This document shows, in pieces, positions 20,926 through 30,659 of a DNA stretch of 64,000 nucleotides. This stretch comes from Piezodorus guildinii (Eukaryota; Arthropoda; Insecta; Hemiptera; Pentatomidae). Numbering within the stretch: the stretch's first letter is position 1; each line of letters opens with the position of its first letter. The notes under the pieces were generated by a model that did no database searches, had not been told where the DNA came from, and saw only the letters and a list, made by a program, of their open reading frames with translations. The stretch spans positions 106,197,563 to 106,261,562 of the forward strand of contig CM041297.1 of NCBI GenBank assembly GCA_023052935.1. Reading direction: 5' to 3'. Both the position numbers and the translations under genes were made by a program.

Positions 20926-23628
20926 CTAAAGGAGAAGGTCTCTCATCCAACTCCTCTTCAGCCTTCTGTAGGCATTTCCTGGCATGAGTGTTGTGGCCAT
21001 GTCATTGATTAGTGTGTTAGGGTGACCTTGTAGTTTGTCGTGGAAACGTTTGTAGTGTGTCCGTATGTGCTCATTGACGGTTGGCATCTTAAGGTCAGTA
21101 TGTAAAGTTATGTTGCTAACGTACCATGGTGCTTTTGTAATTGTTCTAAACGTTTTAGCCTGAAAGATTTGAAGTTTGTTAATGTGAGTCTTTTTAGCTG
21201 TCCCATATATCTGTGATGCGTAAGTCCAAATAGGTTTCAGTAGGTAAGTATAGGTGTTTAATTTCTGTCGAAGTTTTAGTTTCGAGTGTTTTGAAAAGAG
21301 TGAGTAAAGAAGTCTCAGTCTTTGGTTAAGGGTTTTCTTTTTTTGGTTAATATGCGGGCCCCAAGTCATTCTTCTGTCAAACGTCAAACCAAGATAATGT
21401 ACAGTGTCCGTCTGTGGAATTTGTGTGTTGTCTAAGAAAACGGGAGGACTCGTGTCATGTCGAAGAGTAAAGGTGATATGGTGTGATTTGTCATTATTCA
21501 ATCGGATTTTCCAGAGTTTGAACCAGTCATGTAATTTTATTAGATGTTGTTGTAGGATCTCTGAGGCGTGGGTTGCAATTTTATGTTTCGTTAAGATCGC
21601 TGTGTCGTCGGCATAAGTCGCTGTTAGAATATTGGGGCTGTAAGGTATGTCATGAGTGTAAATAATGTAGAGTAACGGAGCGAGCACTGCACCTTGGGGT
21701 ACTCCTGCTGCGATAGATCTCATGGCAGATAGCTCTGATCCCTGTCGAACGGAGAAAAATCTGTGAGAAAGGAAAGAATGAATAATGAGGTAGTAAGTAG
21801 GCGGAAGGATAGTCTTGAGTTTGAAGAGAAGCCCCTGGTGCCAAACTCTGTCGAAGGCTTGAGCAACGTCGAGAAATACGCCAGTAGTGTATAACTTCTG
21901 CTCTAGTGCGGTGGATATGTAGTCCGTCACTCTGTGTAGTTGGTGCAATGTCGAGTGATGTCTTCTGAATCCAAATTGATGATCTGGTACGATGTCGTTG
22001 TTAGTTAGTACATCAAGAAGTCTTTTATGTAGTAGATGTTCGAAAATTTTGGAGCATAGCGGAAGTAAGCTTATTGGTCGGTATGATGAGGGAGTATTTT
22101 TGTCCTTGTTGGTCTTGTGAATCATTGTAATATGTGAGTATTTCCATTGAAGCGGGAATTTGGTTGTCCTCAGTATCGCGTTATAGATTGAAGTCAGAAA
22201 CACTAGAGCTTTCCTGGGCATTTGCTGGAGTACCTCAGCGTTAATTAAGTCGTGTCCAGGGGCTTTCTTTTTAGGCAACTTTCTGATTTGTTCAGCGACT
22301 TGGGCAGGTGTGAAGGAAGGAGGAGGTAATGTCAGTTGTAAAGGTTCATCCAGAGTTTTAAGTACAATTTTATCATGTTCGATGTTGTTGAATTCTGTGT
22401 GTGGTGTAAAGATAGAAGATAGATATTCGGCGAACAGTTCGGATTTTTCTCCGTCAGCCATGGCCCAGGAACCATCTTCTTTTCGGAGGGGTGCAGGCAC
22501 TTCCCGATGCTTAGTAAGGTTTTTAGTATGCCTCCACAAGCTGCCATCGTCAGTCGAAAGGTTACTAATGTAGTTATCATAAGTTGTTCTTTTAAATTTT
22601 GCAATTTGTCGTTTGAGTTCGTTGTTGAGTCGGTTGTAAATTTGTTTGTCTGATGGAAGTCGGTCTGTCTGCCATATTTTCCGGGCTCTTCTTTTTGCTC
22701 TGATCAAATCCCTTATGTACTGTGGATAAATTGGTAGCTTTTCATGTTTTCTTCGACTAGGAATTGATGAGGACCATGCAGCGTCTTGTAGCTTCTGTGT
22801 GAAGCATTCTACAGCATCCTCAAGCTCTTCTTCATTTTTAATAGCCAAAGGAATGGAGAGAGCAGTATTTAGACAGTTTCTGAACGCATCCCAATCCATT
22901 ATGCCATTTGTGAGAGATGTGTGTTTCTTAGCTACAAGTGGTTCTTCAAATAGTTCTAAATGCAAAAGAGAATGATCAGAGCAAAGATCTGTGCTCGTAC
23001 TTATTGTGTGAGGTGTAGTGCGGAGTCCTTTAGTTATGAAAAAATCAAGTAAATCTGGTGTCTTACGTCTAGATGTTGGCCAGTAAGTAGGTGAGTGTGG
23101 TGATATCGTGTCTAATGAAAGTTCGTGAAGGACATACCTGAGATTTCTTCCTCTTGGGGTTGATAATCTAGATCCCCAAGTCGGGTCTTTAGCATTATAA
23201 TCGCCACCTGCGACAAAGCATCTGCCGAGACGTTTGAAGAAGTTACTAAACATCGTGGAAGTCAGGACATATCTCGGAGGGCAATAAACAGCAGCAAGAG
23301 TAATGTTGTGATGTTCAGAGAATAGTGAAATGGCTGTAGCTTGTATGTCAGGTGATATGGGTAATTGCAAAGGATGGTGTTTTAGTGTTGATCTGATGAG
23401 AATAGCAGTGCCTCCGTGTGAAGTATTGTCTGGATGGTCAGTTCTATAGATTTTGTAATCATGAATGTAAAATTTGGATTTTGGTGTAAAATGTGTTTCA
23501 GTGATTAGTGCTATGTCAATTCGTTTCTCGTGTAAATATATGTCTAGTTCTGTCCTATGTTGATTAAGTCCGTTTGCGTTCCATAGTATGATAGACATGG
23601 AGCCTACAGTCATCTGATTAATGGGCAT
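20926..23628 (-). CDS. LINE ORF2: endonuclease + reverse transcriptase (Jockey clade)
   Basis: 900 residues from the first ATG. Residues about 12-230 form an apurinic-like (EEP) endonuclease that nicks the target: N of LWNANGLN, E44 in ITETHF, the GGDYNAKDPTWGS block (D143) and SDHS (D218, H219). Residues about 440-760 form the reverse transcriptase, with SSYRPISLLP, DHQFGFRRHHST, FLDVAQAFDRVW (catalytic D about 587), GVPQGAVLAPLLY and TYADDTAIL (catalytic DD about 674-675). A thumb with a PIWTYASQIYG motif and the terminal RRLKRSWMRDLLL follow. There is no RNase H domain, as usual for Jockey. The ATG overlaps the ORF1 stop in the 11-base string ATGCCCATTAA, suggesting termination-reinitiation coupling. 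The frame stays open further upstream, but no earlier ATG overlaps it more than slightly. All key residues are intact. Confidence 0.92.
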   Translation of the reverse strand: MPINQMTVGSMSIILWNANGLNQHRTELDIYLHEKRIDIALITETHFTPKSKFYIHDYKIYRTDHPDNTSHGGTAILIRSTLKHHPLQLPISPDIQATAISLFSEHHNITLAAVYCPPRYVLTSTMFSNFFKRLGRCFVAGGDYNAKDPTWGSRLSTPRGRNLRYVLHELSLDTISPHSPTYWPTSRRKTPDLLDFFITKGLRTTPHTISTSTDLCSDHSLLHLELFEEPLVAKKHTSLTNGIMDWDAFRNCLNTALSIPLAIKNEEELEDAVECFTQKLQDAAWSSSIPSRRKHEKLPIYPQYIRDLIRAKRRARKIWQTDRLPSDKQIYNRLNNELKRQIAKFKRTTYDNYISNLSTDDGSLWRHTKNLTKHREVPAPLRKEDGSWAMADGEKSELFAEYLSSIFTPHTEFNNIEHDKIVLKTLDEPLQLTLPPPSFTPAQVAEQIRKLPKKKAPGHDLINAEVLQQMPRKALVFLTSIYNAILRTTKFPLQWKYSHITMIHKTNKDKNTPSSYRPISLLPLCSKIFEHLLHKRLLDVLTNNDIVPDHQFGFRRHHSTLHQLHRVTDYISTALEQKLYTTGVFLDVAQAFDRVWHQGLLFKLKTILPPTYYLIIHSFLSHRFFSVRQGSELSAMRSIAAGVPQGAVLAPLLYIIYTHDIPYSPNILTATYADDTAILTKHKIATHASEILQQHLIKLHDWFKLWKIRLNNDKSHHITFTLRHDTSPPVFLDNTQIPQTDTVHYLGLTFDRRMTWGPHINQKKKTLNQRLRLLYSLFSKHSKLKLRQKLNTYTYLLKPIWTYASQIYGTAKKTHINKLQIFQAKTFRTITKAPWYVSNITLHTDLKMPTVNEHIRTHYKRFHDKLQGHPNTLINDMATTLMPGNAYRRLKRSWMRDLLL

Positions 23629-24979
23629 ATAATTGTCTAAGGGCAAGGGTAGTTTGAGAGAGTTGTTGAAGAAGACCGAAGAGGGGCTGAATGAGATTGT
23701 TTAAATTATTGATAATATTGTATAACTGGCCAGAGGAGTTATCTACCGGCGGGACCGGTAGGGTAGTGCCCCCACTCATACCTGTATATCTGTGTCGTTG
23801 GTGTGGCGCTTGAGCTGGTAGCTGTTGGTGTGGGGCTTGTGATGGTTGTTGCGGGTGTCTCTGGTGCTGTTGGTACTGGGCTTGAGCTGGTTGTTGTGGC
23901 TGTCTCTGATCTTGATGATCTGGTGCTAGAGCTGGTTGATTCAACTGCCTCTGATGCTCCCGGTCAGTTCTTGGATGAGGTGGCTGAGGTTGATTTAGTT
24001 GTGGAAGAGGTGGAAACTCATTGAGGGCAGGCGGTGCATGTCTTACTGTTGAAGGTCGCAGAGGAGCGTACTGCTTCGAACGATGTTTTCGAAGTTCTTT
24101 CAAAGTTTGGCAGCCCCTATAGTTGGCGGGATGAGCGCCATTACAGTTGGCGCAGGTTGCAGCTGTTTCTCTTGGTTTTGTGCAAGCACTGCTTTCGTGG
24201 CCCAGTCCACATCTTACACATTTTGGTGGGTAGTTGCAGTACGTTTTTGTGTGTCCGTACTGCTGGCATCGAATACATTGAGGAATCATTTTTCTTTTGC
24301 GCGGTTCCTCTATTTTTATATGGGTATAGTACAAAAATTCAATGTCAAAGATTTTGTCATTGAATGTTGCTTTTGAGACGTCCACGAAAAACATGGGAAG
24401 GGGTGTTTTAAATCGTGAAATGACGTTGACAATACTTGTTGCCTCATATCCATATTTGGCCAGTTCTTCTTTTATGGTGGTTAGTGGTGTGCCGTAGTGT
24501 AGGTTTTTGATAACAACTCGTGGACTTTTTTCCTCTGGTAGTTGATATGTGTGGAAGTACGCACCTCCCTTTCTTAAGCTAGTTACTAACTTTCGGTAAA
24601 CATCTGAGTTTTCAGGGTATACGGTTACTCCCCTGACAGATGTCTTGAGCCTGAAACTGTTTGCCCCTCCCTCATTATGAAGGAATGTTATGAGTGCAGG
24701 GTAATCTTTAACGTCAGATAAATGTATGGGTGGCGGTTTGGTGTTGGTAGGTTGGTTAGTTGATGGCTCTGGTTCATCTATTGAGGGTGATAACGGTTCG
24801 AACCTGTTTTGAGTATTTGTGGGTGGACTAACCTTCATAATTTTCCTGGGGTCTCTTTCTGCAGTTAAATGTCTTTTTCTTCCTGACACAAGCTCCCAGG
24901 AGATATTTTCGTGCTCGATAGCATTATTAGAAATGTCTAAGCCACTGGTTGGAGCACTTGAAGTTGAGGCTTCCGTCAT
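23618..24979 (-). CDS. LINE ORF1: Gag-like nucleic-acid-binding protein
   Basis: 453 residues from the first ATG (MTEASTSSAP); the frame extends seven codons further upstream without an ATG. The central part (about 150-230) resembles the RNA-binding region of Jockey Gag (RVVIKNLHYGTPLTTIKEEL). Three CCHC-type zinc knuckles follow at about 234-290: CIRCQQYGHTKTYC, CVRCGLGHESSAC and CANCNGAHPANYRGC. This is the standard Jockey/PRE_C2HC arrangement. The C-terminal third (about 320-415) is rich in Gln, Pro and His. It is expected to package LINE RNA into a ribonucleoprotein. It precedes and overlaps ORF2 by 11 bases. No disruptions were seen. Confidence 0.9.
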   Translation of the reverse strand: MTEASTSSAPTSGLDISNNAIEHENISWELVSGRKRHLTAERDPRKIMKVSPPTNTQNRFEPLSPSIDEPEPSTNQPTNTKPPPIHLSDVKDYPALITFLHNEGGANSFRLKTSVRGVTVYPENSDVYRKLVTSLRKGGAYFHTYQLPEEKSPRVVIKNLHYGTPLTTIKEELAKYGYEATSIVNVISRFKTPLPMFFVDVSKATFNDKIFDIEFLYYTHIKIEEPRKRKMIPQCIRCQQYGHTKTYCNYPPKCVRCGLGHESSACTKPRETAATCANCNGAHPANYRGCQTLKELRKHRSKQYAPLRPSTVRHAPPALNEFPPLPQLNQPQPPHPRTDREHQRQLNQPALAPDHQDQRQPQQPAQAQYQQHQRHPQQPSQAPHQQLPAQAPHQRHRYTGMSGGTTLPVPPVDNSSGQLYNIINNLNNLIQPLFGLLQQLSQTTLALRQLYAH

Positions 24980-25000
24980 TTTTCCAGTGGGAGAACCCAC

Positions 25001-25171
25001 TTCACTAAATAAATTTTACTTCTCTTCTTGTTTGCTTGTTCAGCACACAGTTAGGAAGCAAGTTTGTTTGTAAACACTAAATTTTTTCACTTAAAACATA
25101 ACAAAAATCGGAAAAAACTAGAGAGCAAACTTATCACAGTTATAACCTTCCGCGTCCAAAATGGCGACTCC
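25001..25171 (-). promoter_or_regulatory. LINE 5' UTR with putative internal promoter
   Basis: As in other LINEs, the promoter is expected to lie inside the transcribed 5' UTR. The first bases on the minus strand read GAGTCGCCATTTTGGACGCG. They contain GCCATTTTGG, which resembles a YY1-type site. The function is inference. Confidence 0.4.
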
Positions 25172-25340
25172 CCCAATTACACTCTTTATAAAGGCTACCT
25201 GTGCCCCAGGAGGTTCTCCATAATCCTAAGAGCGCTCCAGCGCTGAAATAACAAAATAAATAACTCTGCCTCAGCCCGGGTTCGAACCGTGGACTGGAAA
25301 AACACTAGACCTCTATCCACTGACTACTCAGTTCGCGGAA
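25172..25340 (-). mobile_element. SINE-A, tRNA-like head, split by the LINE
   Basis: On the minus strand an A-box-like AGTAGTCAGTGGATAGAG and a B-box-like GGTTCGAACCC precede the SINE-A body, which breaks at the LINE TSD and continues at 20746. Its head differs from that of the 4.3-kb copy. Confidence 0.7.
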
Positions 25341-26530
25341 TATGAACACCTAATGTTTTTTATATATTTTAACTGCTAATAATAAAAAAAATTATTATTG
25401 TTTCATTATAAATTCTATTTATAGTTTTCCATATTTTATGTTTTATCTTAGAATAGTATAGTTTTGAAAACAGGATGCTTGGAGGTAGCTGAGTGCCGGC
25501 CAGTGATCCATCAATACTTCCATTTCGGAAATTCCTTTCGGCTTCCAAAGAACACAATAGGGCCTCATTACCCCTTTAAGAGCCGTTCTTGCAAAGGTCT
25601 CAGAAGGAAAAGAGGAAATTCAAGTGGATATAAAGTAGAAAGGATATTAGCCACTTCCTTCGAGCTGAGGAGCAATTGCCACAAATAGGCTTAATCTGGA
25701 GCGTGGCCTAGCATCAACTCATCTAGTGGTTGTTAACCTCCATCAGTCCATCACGACTCAGTCCATCACTCCTCAGTCCATTCTGAATTGATTCTTCGTG
25801 GCGGATCCATACTTTGAAGTAGTCCATAGTAATCTTTAAATGGCACGACTCATCTTAAACTGTTTTGCTTTTTCTTGCTGTGATAAAACCTTATTAGGAG
25901 AAATAATAATAATAATACGCTATTTAGTTGTAAAAAAAATTGGTAGCGTTTTTCATGGTTTATTTCAATAAAAACTTCAGATTCTTGTAAATATTTTAAA
26001 TCAATTATATATGAACCATTTTGATATATTAAATCTTGCCATCATTCAGGTTGTTTTATTTATTTCTCCCTCCAAAAAGGTTGAAGAACGATCCATATTT
26101 TGGCTTAGTTTTAAGTCAAAATTTTCGATTCTCAACCGGAGAAGGCATTTACGGACGGTGCTTTTTCCTAAGACATCATCGCTATACACTCTACTATACA
26201 ATTTTTTTAACCTTCTATCCAGAGAATTTTTTTTTCAGAAATAATAAATCATTAAATGACAAAAATTAATTTTTTTCCTCTTCCGTTTTGGGCAAGAAAA
26301 ATGCCACTTAAAGATAAGGAATCACGGTTGAAATTGATGCATAAAAGCCCATCAACTAATCCAGATTAATTATAACTAATTGTAGAAAAGGAAAATAATA
26401 GCCTATATATGCGCTTGTAACTCAATAATTTTCGAAGATAGAGAAAAAATTCTATTGTTTTAGAATCATTACACCACTTTAATTATGATACAGAAAAAAT
26501 TTTGAAATTTTGCCAATATATACTCCCATT
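25341..26530. other. Unassigned intron sequence
   Basis: No gene seen. Around 25690-25790 a short block repeats CAGTCCATCAC/CAGTCCATCACTCCT, a small local repeat. The remainder is AT-rich. Confidence 0.4.
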
Positions 26531-26534
26531 AAAG

Positions 26535-26795
26535 GGAGCGGCGTGGTCTAAAGGATAGAGCGCTAGTCTACTGTTCTCCGGGTCCTGGGTTCGAATCCCG
26601 GCTATGACAGAATATTATTTATTCTGTTAATTCTGACCGGGGGGGGGGGGTGACGCTAGGGTCCCATGGGAGTGATTAAGGCCTAGTCACCTCATTGCAC
26701 TGTCGTTGGCCTAGAAACAGTACGAATCTCTGTATGTACTGAGCCCAAGACCCTTCATGGGTTGTAATAGTAATTGTTTTTTTTTTTTATTATTT
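26535..26795 (+). mobile_element. tRNA-derived SINE (SINE-A family), intact orientation
   Basis: The head GGCGTGGTCTAAAGGATAGA (A box) and GGTTCGAATCCCGGC (B box) at 26543-26602 resembles a tRNA internal promoter but does not fold as a full tRNA gene. The body includes a G-run and AACAGTACGAATCTC, then CCCTTCATGGGTTGTAATAG and a T-rich end. Same family as the minus-strand copy at 4304-4608. Confidence 0.8.
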
Positions 26796-26886
26796 TTTTT
26801 TCACCTATTAATCGATTATTTTATTAAGATAGAGAAAATATGTATAGAGTTTTAGTATCAGTAAAAAAAAAAAAATAGAAAAAATA

Positions 26887-27360
26887 TAGCTTTTTTTCAG
26901 TCAAATTTATAACTTTTTCAGTCAAATTCATAATTTGTTCACTCAAATTCATAGTTTTTTTTAGTCGAATTCATACTTTTTTCAGTCATAACAGCCTTCT
27001 ATGCTTAAGGTCGCAAGTCTAAATCCAGCAGATCGTCCTATATTTGTGCACCACAGATGACTCTTAAAACATTTAATAAGTGGAACTCGTAAAAGATCCC
27101 TATTTTAAGTAATTCTGGGTAGGCAAACCTTAGGACTCCCGCTGCACCGTCGGATTAAGCACAGTAACATAAAGTGACGTTAAATGGATAAAAACAACAA
27201 AATTTAATAAAAATGTTAAGTTCTTGGTAGCAAAACCTCATTAAATTAACTGTATAAAATGGGTACAAGAAATTATGAAATTGACTTAAAAAATTATGAA
27301 TTTGATTGAAAAAGTTATGAATTTGACTGAAAAAATTATGAATTTGACTGAAAAAAGCTA
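26887..27360. mobile_element. Foldback-type element with inverted 21-bp repeat arrays
   Basis: A 474-bp element flanked by TA (26885-26886 and 27361-27362). Its termini are inverted: TAGCTTTTTTTCAGTCAAAT at the left, and AAAAAAGCTA closing the right. Each arm is an array of four to five imperfect units of about 21 bp, consensus TTTTTCAGTCAAATTCATAA. The left arm covers 26887-26989 and the right arm, inverted, 27268-27360. The spacer of about 280 bp has no ORF and contains SINE-B-like sequence. The TA target and TIRs suggest a non-autonomous element mobilised by a Tc1/mariner-type transposase. The repeated arms give it a foldback architecture. Confidence 0.8.
27040..27200 (+). mobile_element. 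SINE-B-like sequence inside the foldback spacer
   Basis: AAAGATCCCTATTTTAAGTA and GTCGGATTAAGCACAGTAAC..AAGTGACGTTAAAT match, in reverse, the SINE-B copies at 30.2 and 57.4 kb. Either the SINE inserted into the element or the element captured it. Confidence 0.55.
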
Positions 27361-27362
27361 TA

Positions 27363-28178
27363 AATAAAAAAATTATTTAAATATTGAAAATATAATATAT
27401 GTAATTCCCCCAAACTCGGTTATTATTAAAGAAAGAAAAGGATAGTAAAGAATTCTAGTATAAATGCTTTTGGTTTATTATTTTCAATAATGAACCTTTG
27501 CAATAGGAAAAAAAAATTACCCCTTATCCAAACGATTATTTTGTGTAAAAGAATTACTATGTTATGCTCTTTAATATAAATATTCTCATTAACGTGGATC
27601 TCTTCACAAAAACAAACACCAGTGCCCTCTTCTGGATTCAATCTTAGGGTTTGTTTCAGATACGCAGGTTTTTGCAAGTGAATACATAACATCATATAAT
27701 GATGTATAGATTGTATAGATAGACGACCATAACCCAAAACCTCTGATCTTGTTAGATATAACCAGTCTTCACCGTGGATATCTTTCGCTTCAATAAGCCG
27801 TTTATTCTAATAAAGGCAACGAAAGTGTAACGAGCGGCCTTGTTGTTTCGAATCATATGCTTCCTAGATTTATGGCCTTCTAAAGTTACTTTTATTTACT
27901 TCCTCCTCATTATTTTTTTTAGTTTATAAAAATCCAAACTATTCATGAAGATAGCATCAATTTTCATACTATGATTTATTTTCTTGCTAAATAATTTGAA
28001 ACTATTTTATATATTGTCTTAGTACAGCAGTATTGTTGTACTATATAAGGTGTAGATTATTTTAAGTGAAGGTCAATTTCTGTGAATAAATTTTGAGGCT
28101 GATTTCGACTTCACCACCCTTTTATTAAAAATAAATGCACTACGTTTCACCTAAAATGCCATCTTCAGGTGCAATGCA
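27363..28178. other. Unassigned intron sequence
   Basis: No supported gene. The string TTTCACCTAAAATGCCATCTTC near 28144-28166 resembles a motif I associate with other arthropod retroelements, but nothing around it could be identified. Confidence 0.35.
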
Positions 28179-28193
28179 ACTAATTTATCTAAA

Positions 28194-28956
28194 TAATAAT
28201 AATAATGATAGGCTTACCGAACCCGAAGGTTCGATGCCGATACCACCAAACTTCGCCTGCACAGACTCGTCCAATGTTCGCCGGTGAAGCCCAAGCCCCC
28301 TAGATCAGCCTTAATGCAATCCTCCTATCGACGCTTCGGCCTACCTTTCGGACGCCTACCAGTCGGTTCAGCAAATACCAACTTTCTCGGAATCCGTTCT
28401 CATCGAGACCAATAACTTTACGGGGCCATTTGAGTCTCCACGATGCTATCAACTCAATTATATTACATTACATACAAATATATTACAAACTCCGCAATTC
28501 CGCGTTGTGCAACCTCTTAAACTCCCCAGTGGCCTCATCTCTCTTCGGACCAAATATTTTACGCAGTACCTTATTTTCTAAAACCTTAAGCCGTTGTTCA
28601 TCCTTCAAAGTAAGCGGCCACGTTTCACATCCGTAAAGAACCGTCGGAAGAATAATAGTTTTATAAATTCTAACCTTTAAGTTTTTAGATAGAAGCCGCG
28701 AACTAAGTAATTTAGCAACTGAATAATAACACGCATTTCCCACCTTTAACCGGGACTTCATTTCTTCCTGGATTTCATTTTTTCTTGTTATCATTGAACC
28801 TAAATACTTGAATTTCTTTACGTGTTCAAAAGTATGCCCTGAAATATTAATATTATCAAGATCGCCACCATTTCTGCTACTAATCATATATTTCGTCTTA
28901 TCGGTATTTAATTCGAGACCTATTTGTTTACCTAACAATGTTATTATTGTTACCTT
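28194..28956 (-). mobile_element. RTE-like LINE, 5'-truncated, with 15-bp TSD
   Basis: Perfect TSD ACTAATTTATCTAAA at 28179-28193 and 28957-28971. The minus strand has a 151-codon open segment containing GLELNTDKTKYM, KKFKYLGSMITRKNE and TVLYGCETWPLTLKDEQRL, then VLRKIFGPKRDEATGEFKRL. This is the C-terminal part of an RTE-like reverse transcriptase. A frameshifted tail follows, with GRRPKGR-like and LGLHR-like remnants in other frames. The 3' end consists of a few TAA/ATT units rather than poly(A), as expected for RTE. It is too short to be autonomous. Confidence 0.8.
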
Positions 28957-28971
28957 ACTAATTTATCTAAA

Positions 28972-29515
28972 AGTACAAAATATTGTCATAATCATCTTAC
29001 AATTTATGATGAAATTATATAACAATGTTAAAATATATGATAAAAAAATAAAACAAATAAAATTGTACTGTTTATCCGTACCTTAAATATTTGACTAATT
29101 TATTATTCTACATATTTTTCATGCAATCAGATTTGAATAAATCATAACGCTATCAATAAAAAAGGCATGTAATAACGACGCGAGCTGAATTTCAAGCAAT
29201 CCTTTACTGGTAGTTAATTCCATTATTTAGGAGGTTAATAATTTCTTGATCCCAATATTACTAATGGATTACTTACAAAAGTAGCTGTGAAGGTAACTTG
29301 TGTGGCCGTGTAACTTCTGACAGTTAAAAAAACAAAAAAAAAAAACATTTTCCAGCTGTCTCACGATGAATATTGTTCTCTATAACTGAAAATGATAATC
29401 TTGTTCGTTAAAATTGACCGAAAATTGAAAAACCTCCTATATTTGGGGTTTTATCAGTATTCTGTCAAGCTATGCTTTATCACATTATTTAAAAAAAAAA
29501 TCATTTACAACAAAA
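28972..29515. other. Unassigned intron sequence
   Basis: AT-rich, no gene and no recognised repeat. Confidence 0.4.
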
Positions 29516-29517
29516 AA

Positions 29518-30170
29518 AATCTGGTGCGGGGAGCTCACGACTTTCACTAGCCTCGACTGTTAAAATCAATTTAAAAACGATTTAACATACTTCAACATAC
29601 ATTTTTCAAATATTTTAAGTTGATTTTCATTGAAAACATATGATTTATATTAAATAATATAACTATATTATATTGTTAATCAGTAATAAGTCTATTCCAT
29701 ATTCATCACTTTATATTACCTTTTACATAAAAGTTAATATAAAGTGTATAAGATAATATTTTTTTCTAAAATCTTTCTCTTTCCAACGGTATACCGTATA
29801 TTATATAATATTATATTATATATTATATAATATTATATTATATATTATACTATATATATATATATATATATATATAGTATATTATATATTTATATTTATT
29901 ATACGTCTATATTACTGTTCTTCTTATCAAAAAACCAAACATTTCTTTAAAAAATAGTCTGCTCTAATCCTTTAGTAAGTTCGTCCGTATATATTTAGCA
30001 TTATTTTATCAATGACATTAAGATGATATGGCTAGTATTTTGGATTGTACAAATTTAAAGGCACTTTACAGGAATAAAAAAATTTAATACTATTTCAATC
30101 AGAATAAAAAAATGAATTTAGGAGATTTCTATAGTAGCTTAGTAGAATGATTTTTTAAAAAATTATTTAA
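29518..30170 (-). repeat. R-family, 3' two-thirds
   Basis: Starts AAAAAATCTGGTGCGGGGAG and follows R-family order to about the TCAATCAGAATAAAA block, then stops. An (AT)-rich palindromic expansion sits at about 29800-29900, inside the TATACCGTTGG block. Confidence 0.7.
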
Positions 30171-30174
30171 CGTC

Positions 30175-30430
30175 AGTTTATGAAACTGTGGCTAATCGGA
30201 CGATGCTAAATTTTCCTATCTAGATTTTCAGGATAAGGATCTTTAACGATTACCTGACATCGCACAGACTCCTTTTTACGCCTCCTCTGAATGACGGCAC
30301 AACTAAGCATTTTTTACTCCTATTAAAAATCTAAGGGCCATATGCCAGGTTGGAACCCGCAACCTTGCACAGTTGAAAGTTTTTATGCTAGCCAATACAC
30401 CACAAGTGACCCCAGTATGATGATGTATTC
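30175..30430 (-). mobile_element. tRNA-derived SINE (SINE-B family)
   Basis: On the minus strand: head GTCACTTGTGGTGTATTGGC, then TAGCATAAAA and a B-box-like GGTTGCGGGTTCCAACC, then a body with AGGTAATCGTTAAAGATCC and TCGTCCGATTAGCCACAG. Shared with 48.05-48.3 kb and 57.33-57.59 kb. Confidence 0.65.
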
Positions 30431-30659
30431 TTCTTTCCAACAAAACTCCAGTGCAAAACGTGAATTAAAACAGGATTTTCTTTTCTCATTTAAAGTAGAA
30501 AGTATAGTTGAAATTGATGAGAATAATGATGATTTAAATGTATGTGATGAAAATGAAATGAAAAGTAATTTTGTTCTGGAACGAGTAGTCCCCTAAGAAT
30601 AACTGGTCTTTTAAGACTTCAGTTTAACAATAAATGACAGATTTTGTGATAATGGATAG

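Larger units (their letters stand above)
20764..25171 (-). mobile_element. Full-length Jockey-clade LINE, both ORFs open
   Basis: A 4.4-kb non-LTR retrotransposon on the minus strand: 5' UTR of about 190 bp, ORF1, ORF2, 3' UTR of about 145 bp and a poly(A) tail (poly(T) at 20761-20780). It is flanked by the perfect TSD CCCAATTACACTCTTT (20747-20763 and 25172-25187). The last bases of the left copy merge with the tail. The TSD lies in a SINE-A element whose two halves are collinear. Both ORFs are uninterrupted and carry all expected catalytic and zinc-binding residues, so the copy may be retrotransposition-competent (inference). It is antisense to the LRR gene inside its second intron. Confidence 0.92.

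Noticed and set aside
22310..24376. Plus-strand ORFs of 70-109 codons inside the LINE
   Set aside because: Opposite-strand shadows of ORF1 and ORF2.
26543..26610. Functional tRNA gene from A and B boxes
   Set aside because: No convincing acceptor stem or full cloverleaf, and the body repeats elsewhere; it is a SINE head.
30342..30596. 84-codon ORF as a gene
   Set aside because: It begins inside a SINE-B copy and has no recognisable domain or splice context.
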